Assembly (NCBI GenBank): GCA_028689835.1
Contig: JAQVCK010000002.1
Span: 1 to 63,128, forward strand
Length of the DNA stretch: 63,128 bases
Origin: Pygmaiobacter sp.
GTDB lineage: Bacteria; Bacillota; Clostridia; Oscillospirales; Ruminococcaceae
Direction of reading: 5' to 3'
The stretch's first letter is position 1. Every line of letters begins with the position of its first letter. Both the position numbers and the translations under genes were made by a program. The notes below the pieces were generated by a model, which saw only the letters and a list, made by a program, of their open reading frames with translations, made no database searches and had not been told where the DNA came from. Positions 10,339 through 20,201 of the stretch are shown here, in pieces.

Positions 10339-11949
10339 CTATCCTATCGTAATAAGTTCATCCAGCAGACGCTCTTTGACCTCTGCTATTGCGGGGGCGG
10401 CCATGGAAAGCCGCCGAATACCGGCACGGGTATACAGCAGTGCCGCGTCGGGGTCGGCCGCAGATTCGCCGCACACCGACACCTCAATGCCAGCGCCTCG
10501 CGCGGCATCCGCAATCATACGCAACAGCCGCAGCATGGCAGGGGAGGCCGGGGTGTAATACGGCTCTACCGCCGGGTTGACCCGGTCCACTGCGTGGGTG
10601 TATTGGGTGAGGTCGTTGGTGCCGATGCTGAAAAACGCACTTTGTGCGGCAAGCTCCTCTGCCATCAGCGCGGCTGCCGGTGTCTCCACCATAATACCAA
10701 ATTCTACCTTGTTTGAAAAGTCCTCTCCGCGCTCGGTTAAAATTTGCCGGGCCGTCTGCACCTCGGCAAGGGCGCGGGTCAAATCTTCGGGGGATGAGAT
10801 CATCGGGAACATCACTTTTAGTGGCCCGCAAAGGCCGGCTTTCAGCAACGCAATCAGCTGGGTGCGAAACAGGTCGGTGCGGGCCAGAGAAAACCGCAGC
10901 CCCCGCAGCCCCAGTGCGGGGTTGGGTTCGTCCAGCGTCAGGCCGGCAACCTCTTTGTCGGCCCCGATGTCCAGCGTGCGGATGGTGATGGGCCGCCCGC
11001 CCGCGGCGCGAATGCAGTCGCAATAAAAAGTGGTCTGCTCGGCTTCGCCGGGCTGCCCGCCGTCTAAAAACAAAAATTCGCTGCGCAACAGGCCAATGCC
11101 GTCCGCCCCCAGCTCAAACGCGCGGGCAATGTCGGCGGGGCCGCTGCAGTTTGCCAGCAGCGAAATGCGCACCCCGTCCCGGCTGATACACGGGGTGTCG
11201 CGCAGCCGCTCCAGCGACAGGCTGCGCCGCCGTGCCAGGTGAATGCGGTGGGCATACCGCGCGCGGGTGGCTTCGTCCGGGTCCAGCACGGCGGTACCCG
11301 CCCTGCCGTTCACGGCGCACAGCATACCGTCGGTCGCGAGCAGTACCTTGGGCCCCGCCAGCACAATGCCGGGGATGCCAAAGGTGCGCGCAATAATGGA
11401 GGCGTGGCTTTGGGTGGACCCGCTTGCCGTCACAATGGCCAGTAGTTTTTCGTGGTTGACCGAGACAAGGTCGCTGGGCAGCAATTCGTCTGCAATCAGC
11501 ACACAGGGCTCTTCAATCACCAGCCGCTCCCGCGGGCGGTCGTCCAAAATATCCACCACCCGGCGGCAGGCATCCTGAATGTCGCCCGCCCGCCCGGCAA
11601 GGTATTCGTCGGTGATGCTGCGTATCTGGGTGATATACAGCGCGGCAGCCCGCTCTACCGCGGCAGCGGCACCGGTACCGGCAGAGATGTACTGCCGTAT
11701 TTCAGACAGCAACCCCGCGTCGTTGAGAATTTCAACCTGAAAGGTAAAAATATCGCGGTCCCGCTCGGCCGCACGGTGGGCCAACGCCGCGATTTCCTGC
11801 TGTGCCAGCGCAACCGCTGCAAACAGCAATTCGTTTTCTTGCTCGGGGGGATGCACCACGCGCCCCTGTGCGGAATAGTGGCGGTTGATGACCCGCACGG
11901 GGCCCAGGGCAAAGCCGTTTGAAGCGCCGATTCCCTTGATTTCCTGCAT
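10339..11949 (-). CDS. ptsI: PTS phosphoenolpyruvate-protein phosphotransferase (Enzyme I)
   Basis: IKGIGASNGFALGPV, SGGSTQSHASIIARTFGIPGI-type His site (GSTQSHASIIAR), FGIMVETPAAALMAEEL, FFSIGTNDLTQYTHAVDR. Confidence 0.96.
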   Translation of the reverse strand: MQEIKGIGASNGFALGPVRVINRHYSAQGRVVHPPEQENELLFAAVALAQQEIAALAHRAAERDRDIFTFQVEILNDAGLLSEIRQYISAGTGAAAAVERAAALYITQIRSITDEYLAGRAGDIQDACRRVVDILDDRPRERLVIEEPCVLIADELLPSDLVSVNHEKLLAIVTASGSTQSHASIIARTFGIPGIVLAGPKVLLATDGMLCAVNGRAGTAVLDPDEATRARYAHRIHLARRRSLSLERLRDTPCISRDGVRISLLANCSGPADIARAFELGADGIGLLRSEFLFLDGGQPGEAEQTTFYCDCIRAAGGRPITIRTLDIGADKEVAGLTLDEPNPALGLRGLRFSLARTDLFRTQLIALLKAGLCGPLKVMFPMISSPEDLTRALAEVQTARQILTERGEDFSNKVEFGIMVETPAAALMAEELAAQSAFFSIGTNDLTQYTHAVDRVNPAVEPYYTPASPAMLRLLRMIADAARGAGIEVSVCGESAADPDAALLYTRAGIRRLSMAAPAIAEVKERLLDELITIG

Positions 11950-12132
11950 CGTTTGCCACCGCCTTTGCCGGCCCATATGGTCAGCGTAGTATTTTTAATT
12001 ATTGTAACATAAAATAAAAGCGGTGTTAAGCTGTTTTGCCACCGTCTTTCTTTTTTAAAAAAGAAGGCCTATAATAACAGATACCGAGTAAAATCTGCCA
12101 GAGCCCCCAATGCTGCAAAGGAGGCGATAAAG

Positions 12133-12411
12133 ATGCAAAAACTGACCCTGTTTGTGCTAAACGGTTGCCCGTACTGCGAGCAGGCAAAGGCATGGCTGGC
12201 CGATCTGGCGAGGGATCATCGCCCCTATGCGGCGGTGCCCGTTGAAGTGATTGAAGAGCGCGAGCAAAAGGCGCTTGCCGACAGCTATGATTATTATTAT
12301 GTACCTACTTTTTATATGGGCAAAACCAAGCTGCACGAGGGTGCCGCGACAAAAGAGGATGTCCGCCTCATACTGGAAACTGCACTGCACGCGCCGGCGG
12401 GGGAAGAGTGA
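12133..12411 (+). CDS. Glutaredoxin/thioredoxin-fold protein
   Basis: LFVLNGCPYCEQAKAWL (CPYC); YYVPTFYMG. Confidence 0.85.
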   Translation: MQKLTLFVLNGCPYCEQAKAWLADLARDHRPYAAVPVEVIEEREQKALADSYDYYYVPTFYMGKTKLHEGAATKEDVRLILETALHAPAGEE

Positions 12412-12430
12412 AACAATGTTTCAAACAAAT

Positions 12431-12460
12431 GGCAGTGTTGAAAAACACTGCCATCTTTGC
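12431..12460 (+). terminator. Terminator-like hairpin
   Basis: GGCAGTGTTGAAAAACACTGCCATCTTT. Confidence 0.6.
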
Positions 12461-12522
12461 TAAAATGAGGGTTATTAAACTTTAGGGGCTGCGAAAAGAA
12501 CGGCCGGGAACAGGAGAGAAAC

Positions 12523-13845
12523 ATGAAAAAAGAAATCAAAGGGGAGGAACTGCTGCGCTGCACATCGCCAATGGCACTTGCCGCGCTCGAAGGCCAAAAA
12601 GCCACCATCGAGGGTTGCGTGCATAATTTACGCGAGCTTGGCGGTATTGCATTTGTGATTCTGCGCACCGGCCGGTATCTGTTGCAGACAGTTTACGACC
12701 ACAGTGTATGTGCTAAAAGCCTGACGGAGCTGGAGGATGGCTGCTATGTGTCGGTCACCGGCACCGTGCGGCGCGAAGGCCGTGCCGCAGGCGGGGTAGA
12801 GCTGCTGATGGACGATTTTACCGTGCTTTCACGCCCGGCGGCACCTTACCCGCTGAACATGGCGGACCGCACACTGAAAGCCACCCTTGCCACCAACCTT
12901 GACTACCGCACGGTGGCGCTGCGCCACCCGCGTGAGCGCGCGGTGTTTCGCATTATGGAGGGCATTGAAACCGGCTTTCGCGAATTTATGCAGGCCAACG
13001 ACTTTGCCGAGATTCACTCGCCTAAAATCACCGCCATCAGCGCCGAGGGCGGCGCAGAGGTGTTTCGCCTAAAATATTTTGGCGCCGATGCCACACTGGC
13101 CCAAAGCCCGCAGCAGTACAAGCAGATGTGTGTGGCGTTTTTTGGCCGTGTGTTTGAGGCGGGCCCCGTTTACCGCGCCGAGCTGCACAACACCAGCCGC
13201 CATTTAAACGAGTACACCGGCCTTGATTTTGAGATGGGCTACATCCACAGCATGTACGACGTGATGAATATGGAGACCGCGATGCTGCGGTATGTCATGC
13301 GGGTGCTGGCCGAGCGCTATCGCCCGGAAATTGACCTGCTGAAAATTCAGCTGCCCGAGGTGGGGGCCATCCCGTCGATCAAATTTGCCGAGGCGGTCGA
13401 TTACCTGAAAACCGTGGGTGGCGGCAAAAACCGCAACGATTTGACCGCGGATGACGAGGTGCTGTTGTGCCGCCATATGCAGCAACAGACCGGCAGCGAG
13501 TTTGTGTTTGTCACCCATTTCCCATCCGGCAAACGGCCGTTCTACGTGATGGACGACCCCGAAAACCCGAAAGAGGCCTACAGCTTCGATTTGCTGTTCC
13601 GAGGCCTCGAAATCACGACCGGCGGCCAGCGCATCCACGATTACAACGAGCAGATTGCCAAGCTGAACGCCCGCGGCATGGACCCGGCCGGGTTTGAAAG
13701 TTACCTGTCCGCCCACAAATATGGCCTGCCGCCCCACGGCGGGCTGGGCATTGGCCTTGAGCGGCTGACGATGAAGCTGTGTGAGCTTGCCAATATTCGC
13801 GAGGCGAGTTTGTTCCCGCGAGACCTGAACCACCTCGACCCCTGA
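12523..13845 (+). CDS. Archaeal-type (class 2b) aspartyl-tRNA synthetase, possibly non-discriminating
   Basis: AEIHSPKITAISAEGGAEVFRLKYFGADATLAQSPQQYKQ, NTSRHLNEYTGLDFEMGYI, GLGIGLERLTM. Confidence 0.85.
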   Translation: MKKEIKGEELLRCTSPMALAALEGQKATIEGCVHNLRELGGIAFVILRTGRYLLQTVYDHSVCAKSLTELEDGCYVSVTGTVRREGRAAGGVELLMDDFTVLSRPAAPYPLNMADRTLKATLATNLDYRTVALRHPRERAVFRIMEGIETGFREFMQANDFAEIHSPKITAISAEGGAEVFRLKYFGADATLAQSPQQYKQMCVAFFGRVFEAGPVYRAELHNTSRHLNEYTGLDFEMGYIHSMYDVMNMETAMLRYVMRVLAERYRPEIDLLKIQLPEVGAIPSIKFAEAVDYLKTVGGGKNRNDLTADDEVLLCRHMQQQTGSEFVFVTHFPSGKRPFYVMDDPENPKEAYSFDLLFRGLEITTGGQRIHDYNEQIAKLNARGMDPAGFESYLSAHKYGLPPHGGLGIGLERLTMKLCELANIREASLFPRDLNHLDP

Positions 13846-13861
13846 TTAAAACATGTTTGTA

Positions 13862-13905
13862 AAAGCGCATGCGGCAATGGTTGCCGGGTGCGCTTTTGTT
13901 GTTTT
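13862..13905 (+). terminator. Intrinsic terminator
   Basis: AAAAGCGCATGCGGCAATGGTTGCCGGGTGCGCTTTTGTTGTTTTT. Confidence 0.8.
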
Positions 13906-14058
13906 TAAAACAGGAAAAAGGTGTTATTAGGGCGAAATATCAAAAATGTCTAAAAAACGAAAAATGTTTTGTCGGTTTTGCGAATAGAAAAAATCTGTAA
14001 ATCGAGTACAATATAAGCATGTGCTTAACAATTAAGCAAAAGCAAAGGAGTGAGCGCG

Positions 14059-15180
14059 ATGACCGAGCGGGAACAGCAGATCATGGACCTGCTGCGCCAA
14101 GACCCCATGCTGCCACAGGGGGAGATTGCAAAGCGTCTGGGCATCACCCGTTCGTCGGTGGGGGTACACCTGACCAACCTGTCTAAAAAAGGGCTGATCC
14201 TCGGTAAGGGCTATGTGCTGGCAGAGCAAAGCGCCCCGTATGTGGTGGGCATTGGCGCGGCCAATGTTGATTTAATGGGCCGCAGCCGCGAAAGCCTTGT
14301 GATGGAGGATTCAAACCCCGGCATCATCAGCATGTCGGTGGGCGGGGTGACCCACAATATCTGCGAAAACGCGGCGCGCATGGGTGCTGCGGTCAAGTTG
14401 CTTACCGTGACCGGTGACGACGTGTACGGCGAAAAAATCCGCCGTGAATGCGAAACCGCCGGTATTGATACCTCTGGGTTTATGGTGGTCGAGGGCGAAA
14501 GCTCGTCTACCTACCTGTCGCTGCACGATGCCAACGGCGAAATGGCGCTGGCATTGTCCGACATGCGGGTGCTGCAAAAGCTCAGTGTCGAATTTTTGAA
14601 AAGCCGTCATAAGCTGCTGCGCGGTGCGAGTGCCATTGTGATGGACGGCGGCCTGCCGCAGGATGTGCTGGACTATGTCACCGCGACCTACGGGGCAGAG
14701 ATCCCCATTTTTGCCGACACAGTGAGCACGACCTATGCGCGCAAATTTAAGGGCCGGCTGCACGGGTATCACACCATTAAGCCCAACCGGCTGGAAACCG
14801 AAATCATTGCGGGGCGCAGCATTGGCGGGCAGGACGATTTAAAAAAGGCCTGCTTTGAGTTGCTGGCACAGGGGCCGGAGCGCATTGTGGTCAGCGAGGG
14901 GCGCCGCGGATGCCTGTACGTGGACCAAACGGGAAAAACGCTGCGCGCGTACGGCCCGCCCATGGAACAGGTTGTCAACGCCACCGGCGCGGGCGATGCG
15001 TTTATGGGGGCGCTGGTCTACGCCAGCCTTGCCGGGCTGTCGGTTGAAAAAACACTGCTGTTTGCCACCGGGGCCTCCCGCATGGCCATCAGCCACCAGA
15101 ACACCATTAACCCCAATATCAGTGCGGAGAATATCTGGGCGCTCGTCGAGCGAGACCACCTGATGGTCGAAGCTGTCTGA
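14059..15180 (+). CDS. psuK: PfkB-family kinase with N-terminal winged HTH (probable pseudouridine kinase)
   Basis: EREQQIMDLLRQDPMLPQGEIAKRLGITRSSVGVHLTNLSKKGLI; PfkB GAANVDLMGRS and ATGAGDAFMGALVY; next to psuG. Confidence 0.82.
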   Translation: MTEREQQIMDLLRQDPMLPQGEIAKRLGITRSSVGVHLTNLSKKGLILGKGYVLAEQSAPYVVGIGAANVDLMGRSRESLVMEDSNPGIISMSVGGVTHNICENAARMGAAVKLLTVTGDDVYGEKIRRECETAGIDTSGFMVVEGESSSTYLSLHDANGEMALALSDMRVLQKLSVEFLKSRHKLLRGASAIVMDGGLPQDVLDYVTATYGAEIPIFADTVSTTYARKFKGRLHGYHTIKPNRLETEIIAGRSIGGQDDLKKACFELLAQGPERIVVSEGRRGCLYVDQTGKTLRAYGPPMEQVVNATGAGDAFMGALVYASLAGLSVEKTLLFATGASRMAISHQNTINPNISAENIWALVERDHLMVEAV

Positions 15181-15253
15181 AGCGCCCACCCCGCCTAGGG
15201 GAAAAGCAAGTTTGTCAATAAAGTCGATGGAACCAAGAAAGGAAGTTGTTTAC

Positions 15254-16168
15254 ATGAATCCGTATTTATCCATTTCTCCCGAAATTGAAAAGGCGCTTGC
15301 CGAGGGCAAGCCCGTTGTTGCCTTAGAGTCCACCATCCTCTCGCACGGCATGCCGTTCCCCGAGAACGTCGAGTTTTCACACAAGGTCGAAGAGATTGTG
15401 CGCGGTGAGGGCGCCATCCCCGCAACGACCGCCATCATCGGCGGCAAGCTGAAAGTCGGCCTGACGGCAGACGAGCTGGACCTGATGTGCCGCGCCGAGA
15501 ATGTGGGCAAAGTGAGCCGCCGCGATGTGCCGGTTTACCTTGCCACCGGCAAAACCGGTGCCACCACCGTTGCCACTACCATGATGCTGGCTGAGATGGC
15601 CGGGATCAAAGTGTTTGCTACCGGCGGCATTGGCGGCGTACACCGCGGCGCCGAGCTGACGTTTGACATCTCTGCCGACCTGCAAGAGCTGGCTTCCACC
15701 AAGGTTGCCGTCATCTGTGCCGGTGCAAAATCGCTGCTGGACATCCCGAAAACACTGGAATACCTTGAGACGATGGGTGTGCCGGTGCTGGGCATGGGCA
15801 CCGAGGACTTCCCCGCGTTCTACTGCCGCAAGAGCGGCTGCAAGGCCGACGCCAAAATTGACACCCCGGCCGAAATGGCAAAAATTCTGCAAACCAAATG
15901 GGCCCTTGGCTTAAAGGGTGGCGTCGTCATCGGCAACCCCATCCCCGCGGAGTACGAGCTGGATTACGATGAGATGGAAGCCGTCATCAACCATGCGCTC
16001 GAAGCCGCAAAGGAAGCAAACATCCACGGCAAAGACACCACCCCGTTCCTGCTGTCCCATATTAAGGATTACACAAAGGGCGTGTCGTTTGCGTCCAACC
16101 TGCAACTGGCCTACAACAACGCGCGGGTGGCTTCGCGCATTGCCATCGAGCTTGCAAAGCTCGGCTAA
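15254..16168 (+). CDS. psuG: Pseudouridine-5'-phosphate glycosidase
   Basis: ALAEGKPVVALESTILSHGMPFPENVEF, ATGGIGGVHRGAE, VICAGAKSLLDIPKTLEYLET. Confidence 0.97.
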   Translation: MNPYLSISPEIEKALAEGKPVVALESTILSHGMPFPENVEFSHKVEEIVRGEGAIPATTAIIGGKLKVGLTADELDLMCRAENVGKVSRRDVPVYLATGKTGATTVATTMMLAEMAGIKVFATGGIGGVHRGAELTFDISADLQELASTKVAVICAGAKSLLDIPKTLEYLETMGVPVLGMGTEDFPAFYCRKSGCKADAKIDTPAEMAKILQTKWALGLKGGVVIGNPIPAEYELDYDEMEAVINHALEAAKEANIHGKDTTPFLLSHIKDYTKGVSFASNLQLAYNNARVASRIAIELAKLG

Positions 16169-16181
16169 CCCCCTGTTTTTC

Positions 16182-16250
16182 TGCGGCGGGCGCTGCACTT
16201 TTTCATGCGAAAGTATGCAAAAGGCGGCGCCCGCCGCTTTTGTTTTGGGG
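16182..16250 (+). terminator. Intrinsic terminator after psuG
   Basis: GCGGCGGGCGC...GCGCCCGCCGC followed by TTTTGTTTT. Confidence 0.75.
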
Positions 16251-16386
16251 CGCCATTGTACAGGAAAGGGAGAATGTGGAAACGGTTTTACAGGGGGTTT
16301 TGTGACCTGTTTGTGGGGTATTACAGAGAAAAAGAGTGCGTATTGTGCAATACTACACAAATTGTTTACAGAAAAGAGAAAAGATA

Positions 16387-16437
16387 TTGACATTGACCAA
16401 AACCAAAAATATAATACAAATATGAAATCGGTTACAT
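16387..16437 (+). promoter_or_regulatory. Sigma-A-type promoter with LacI-like operator
   Basis: TTGACA (16387-16392), 17-nt spacer, TATAAT (16410-16415), then imperfect palindrome ATGAAATC|GGTTACAT (16422-16437). Confidence 0.7.
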
Positions 16438-16451
16438 GCGGGGGGATGACG

Positions 16452-17465
16452 ATGGGGAAATCGGTGACAATTCGGGATATTGCCAAAGAGGCAGGCGTCT
16501 CCGCAGCCACCGTTTCCCGGTTTCTCAACCGTACCGGTTATGTGGATGAAAAAACGGGGGCACGCATTGCAGCGGAGGTAAAGCGGTTCAACTACCGCCC
16601 CAGCCGCATTGCCCAAAGCCTGAAAACCAAAGTCAGCAAAAACCTGATGATGGTTGTGCCGGATATTCAAAACCCCTTTTACTCCAGAATGGCCAACGAA
16701 ATGCAGCATCTGGTATTTGCCGAGGGGTACACCATTACACTGTTTGATTCTGAGGGCAAGTTTGAAAGCGAAATGAAATGCCTTGCCCTTGCAGAGTCGA
16801 TTGGGGTGGATGGCATTTTATTCGCGTCGGTGGCGGTGCATCAGTCGGTGCTGCGCGAGCTGGGCCGCATGAACCTGCCGGTTGTGATGATCAATTCTTA
16901 CGATGCCTGCCCGTTTGATTCGGTGCATGGGGTGCGCAACGAGGGCACGTACTTGTCGGCCCGGCACCTCATCAGCCTGGGGCACCGGCGCATCGGGTTT
17001 GCCGGCGGGGCCGTGGGCACCGCCATTGCCGCAAGCCGCAAAGCGGGGTACCTGCACGCGATGCAGGAGGCCGGGCTGCCGGTGGAGAAACAGCTGATTT
17101 TTGAAATGGATTTTAACAGTGACGCAGGGCGCAAAAGCGGCACTTATTTTTCGGCCCTGCAACCGATGCCCACCGCCATTTGCTGTGCCAACGACATGAT
17201 TGCACTGGGGTTGCAACAGGTCTTGCTGGAGAGAGGTATTTCTGTGCCGGGCGACATTTCGCTCACCGGTATGGACAATGTGCGGTACGGCAGTGTTTGC
17301 AGCCCGCCGCTGACCACGGTGACCAACGACAGCGCGGCGTTTGCAAAGGAAGCGGTGCAGGCACTATTCGAGCGTATCCGCGGCACTTATACTGGGCCGC
17401 CCCGTGAAGTTTTAATTGGCAGAGAACTGATTGCACGAGGCAGCACGGCACCCCCAAGAGAATGA
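16452..17465 (+). CDS. LacI-family transcriptional regulator
   Basis: TIRDIAKEAGVSAATVSRFLNRTGYVDEKTGARI; C-terminal sugar-binding domain; alternative starts 16446 and 16422. Confidence 0.93.
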   Translation: MGKSVTIRDIAKEAGVSAATVSRFLNRTGYVDEKTGARIAAEVKRFNYRPSRIAQSLKTKVSKNLMMVVPDIQNPFYSRMANEMQHLVFAEGYTITLFDSEGKFESEMKCLALAESIGVDGILFASVAVHQSVLRELGRMNLPVVMINSYDACPFDSVHGVRNEGTYLSARHLISLGHRRIGFAGGAVGTAIAASRKAGYLHAMQEAGLPVEKQLIFEMDFNSDAGRKSGTYFSALQPMPTAICCANDMIALGLQQVLLERGISVPGDISLTGMDNVRYGSVCSPPLTTVTNDSAAFAKEAVQALFERIRGTYTGPPREVLIGRELIARGSTAPPRE

Positions 17466-17480
17466 GGAGGAGACAGAGGA

Positions 17481-18386
17481 ATGCGGATATTAAACCTGGG
17501 CTCGTTGAACATCGACAAAGTGTATGGCGTCGAGCATTTTGTAGCGGCGGGGGAGACAATCTCCTGCAACACGTTTGAGACCGGTTGCGGCGGCAAAGGG
17601 CTCAACCAGTCGGTCGCGCTGGCAAGGGCCGGCGCCGGGGTAGCACATGCCGGGGCCGTGGGCCCCGACGGTGATCTGCTGATTGACACACTGGAAGAGG
17701 CGGGCGTGGATATCCACCCGCTGCGCAAACTGGTGACGGTCAGCGGGCACGCGGTCATCCAGCGCACACCGGCAGGGCAAAACTGCATCATTGTTTGCCC
17801 GGGTGCAAACGGCGAAGTGACCACCGCCTATATCGACGAGGTGCTGGCCGGGTTTGAAGCAGGGGATATTCTGCTGTTGCAAAACGAAATCAGCAATGTG
17901 GATTACGCGATCCGCGCAGCCAAAAAACGGGGCATGAAAGTGGCGTTCAACGCCTCGCCCATCACCCCGCAGCTGTTGCAGTACCCGCTGGAGCTGGTAG
18001 ACTACTACCTGATTAACGAGGTGGAGGGCAAGGCGCTGGCCGGGGCAGAGGTGAACGGCAACGAGGAAATTTTGGCGGCGCTGGTGCGCCGGTTTGCCGG
18101 GGCCGCCATCGTGTTGACGGTTGGCAAAGACGGCGTGTATTACCAGTGCGGCACCGAGCGTGCGCACCACGGCATTTACGATGTGCCGGTGGTCGACACC
18201 ACGGCCGCGGGCGATACATTCTGCGGGTTTTTCCTCGCCAGCATCGCAAAGGGGCTTTGTGCCGCCGACGCGCTGCGGTACGCTAGCCTTGCCAGCAGTA
18301 TTGCGGTCAGCCGCAAGGGTGCTGCGGGCAGCATCCCCACCTGGGACGAAGTTGAAGTTTTTGCCCAAACGGCAACCGAACTTTAA
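17481..18386 (+). CDS. PfkB-family (ribokinase-like) kinase
   Basis: NLGSLNIDKVYGVEHFVAAGETI, GGKGLNQSVALARAGAG, DTTAAGDTFCGFF. Confidence 0.9.
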   Translation: MRILNLGSLNIDKVYGVEHFVAAGETISCNTFETGCGGKGLNQSVALARAGAGVAHAGAVGPDGDLLIDTLEEAGVDIHPLRKLVTVSGHAVIQRTPAGQNCIIVCPGANGEVTTAYIDEVLAGFEAGDILLLQNEISNVDYAIRAAKKRGMKVAFNASPITPQLLQYPLELVDYYLINEVEGKALAGAEVNGNEEILAALVRRFAGAAIVLTVGKDGVYYQCGTERAHHGIYDVPVVDTTAAGDTFCGFFLASIAKGLCAADALRYASLASSIAVSRKGAAGSIPTWDEVEVFAQTATEL

Positions 18387-18507
18387 GCACTGGTTTTTCT
18401 TTTTGAAAAAACAATTTGAAAAACAAAGATAATACGTTATAATGACTTGCAGCGGTGCACAAAACCGCTTCAAAATACAACACAGAACAGAAAGGAATGG
18501 AGCGATC

Positions 18508-19218
18508 ATGGCAAAATTAGAGGCACCGACTCCTCATATTCAAGCACAGGTAGGGGAGATTGCACCGACCGTTCTGCTGCCCGGCGACCCGCTGCGCGCG
18601 AAATTCATTGCGGAGACCTTTCTTGAGAACGTCAAGCAGTTCAACGCGACCCGCAATATGTTTGGGTACACCGGCACCTATAAAGGCAAACCTGTCTCGG
18701 TGATGGGCACCGGCATGGGCTGCCCGTCGATGGGCATTTACAGCTACGAGCTCATCCACATTTACGGCTGCAAAAACCTCATTCGCATCGGCACCGCAGG
18801 CACCCTGCAAAAAGAAGTCAAGATCAAAGAGATGGTTTTTGCAATGGGTTCTTGCACCAACAGCAACTATGTCAACTTGCTTGGCCTGCCCGGTAGCTAC
18901 TCCTGCATTTGCAGCTACGATTTGCTGGAAAAGGCCGTCGCCAGCGCCAAAGAGCTGGGCTATACCTACCACGTGGGCAATGTGCTCTCGTCCGACATGT
19001 TCTACGGTGTGCCGCTGCCTCAGGGCAAGTCGTGGAAAGAGATGGGCATTCTTGCCGTCGAGATGGAATCCGCCGCGTTGTATGCCAACGCCGCAGCCGC
19101 CGGGGTCAATGCCCTTTGCATCCTGACCATTTCTGACTCGGAGGACGAGGTGACCACCGCAGAAGAGCGCCAGCTTTCCTTTACACAGATGATGGAGGTT
19201 GCTCTCTCGCTTGCCTGA
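18508..19218 (+). CDS. deoD: Purine-nucleoside phosphorylase (DeoD type), second copy
   Basis: [54 protein letters not shown]. Confidence 0.96.
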   Translation: MAKLEAPTPHIQAQVGEIAPTVLLPGDPLRAKFIAETFLENVKQFNATRNMFGYTGTYKGKPVSVMGTGMGCPSMGIYSYELIHIYGCKNLIRIGTAGTLQKEVKIKEMVFAMGSCTNSNYVNLLGLPGSYSCICSYDLLEKAVASAKELGYTYHVGNVLSSDMFYGVPLPQGKSWKEMGILAVEMESAALYANAAAAGVNALCILTISDSEDEVTTAEERQLSFTQMMEVALSLA

Positions 19219-19257
19219 TGTTAACTGTGCACACGGGCCGAAAGGACAAAAACTGTA

Positions 19258-20193
19258 ATGCAGCAAAAACGACCATTTTTGATCGACTGTGATACGGGTA
19301 CCGATGATGCGATTGCCATCATTGCGGCGCTGTACAGCAGTGAAATTGAAATTTGCGCTATCACATCCGTCAACGGCAATGTGCCGCACCGGTACGTTGC
19401 GCAGAACAACCTTGACCTTGTAGAATATCTCGGCGTCGACATCCCGGTATGCCGCGGGGCCGACAAACCGTTTCGTGACCGGGGGTATCACTCCGACGGC
19501 ACGCACGGCAAAACCGGCCTTGGCAATGTACAGCTGCCCACCGCACAGCACCGGCAGTTCGATGCAAAAATAGCGTCCCAAATGATTTACGACACCGCAC
19601 TTGCCAAGGGCGGCGAGCTGGAACTGCTTGTCACCGGGCCAATGACCAATATTGCCATTGCCTTGTTAGAGCACCCCGACCTGCCCGGCCTCATCCGCCA
19701 TTTGTACTTTATGGGCGGTGCGGCAACCGGCGGCAATGTCACCCCCACCGCAGAGTTCAATATCTGGGTCGACCCGGAGGCCGCGCATGTGGTGACACAA
19801 AGCGGCATCCCCATGACGATGGTGGGCCTTGATGTCACGCTGAAGGCGGCAATGCTGCCCGAGGACAGTGCCGCGATTCGCGCGGCAAACACCCGCGCCG
19901 GCACGGTAGTGGCCGATTTACTGGACTATATGTTTGTGCGCTGCGCTGCGGGTGGCGAGGATGCTTTGATGCATGACGCGCTGGCCTTGGCCGCCGCGCT
20001 GTGCCCGGACTGCATGACCTACGAGCACTGCTTTGTGGATGTAGAGTGCGCCGGTACCTATACGCTGGGCCACACCTTTGTAGACCGCCGCGGCCGCAGC
20101 AAAAAGACACCAAATGTTTCAGTTGCTCTTGACCTGGATGTACCAAAATTTCGCGCGTGGCTGGTAGAAAAGGTCACGCAGAGTGCAAAATAG
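19258..20193 (+). CDS. Inosine/uridine-preferring nucleoside hydrolase
   Basis: FLIDCDTGTDDAIAIIAAL; TGPMTNIAIALLEHPDL; AEFNIWVDPEAA. Confidence 0.93.
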   Translation: MQQKRPFLIDCDTGTDDAIAIIAALYSSEIEICAITSVNGNVPHRYVAQNNLDLVEYLGVDIPVCRGADKPFRDRGYHSDGTHGKTGLGNVQLPTAQHRQFDAKIASQMIYDTALAKGGELELLVTGPMTNIAIALLEHPDLPGLIRHLYFMGGAATGGNVTPTAEFNIWVDPEAAHVVTQSGIPMTMVGLDVTLKAAMLPEDSAAIRAANTRAGTVVADLLDYMFVRCAAGGEDALMHDALALAAALCPDCMTYEHCFVDVECAGTYTLGHTFVDRRGRSKKTPNVSVALDLDVPKFRAWLVEKVTQSAK

Positions 20194-20201
20194 GAGGGGA
20201 A

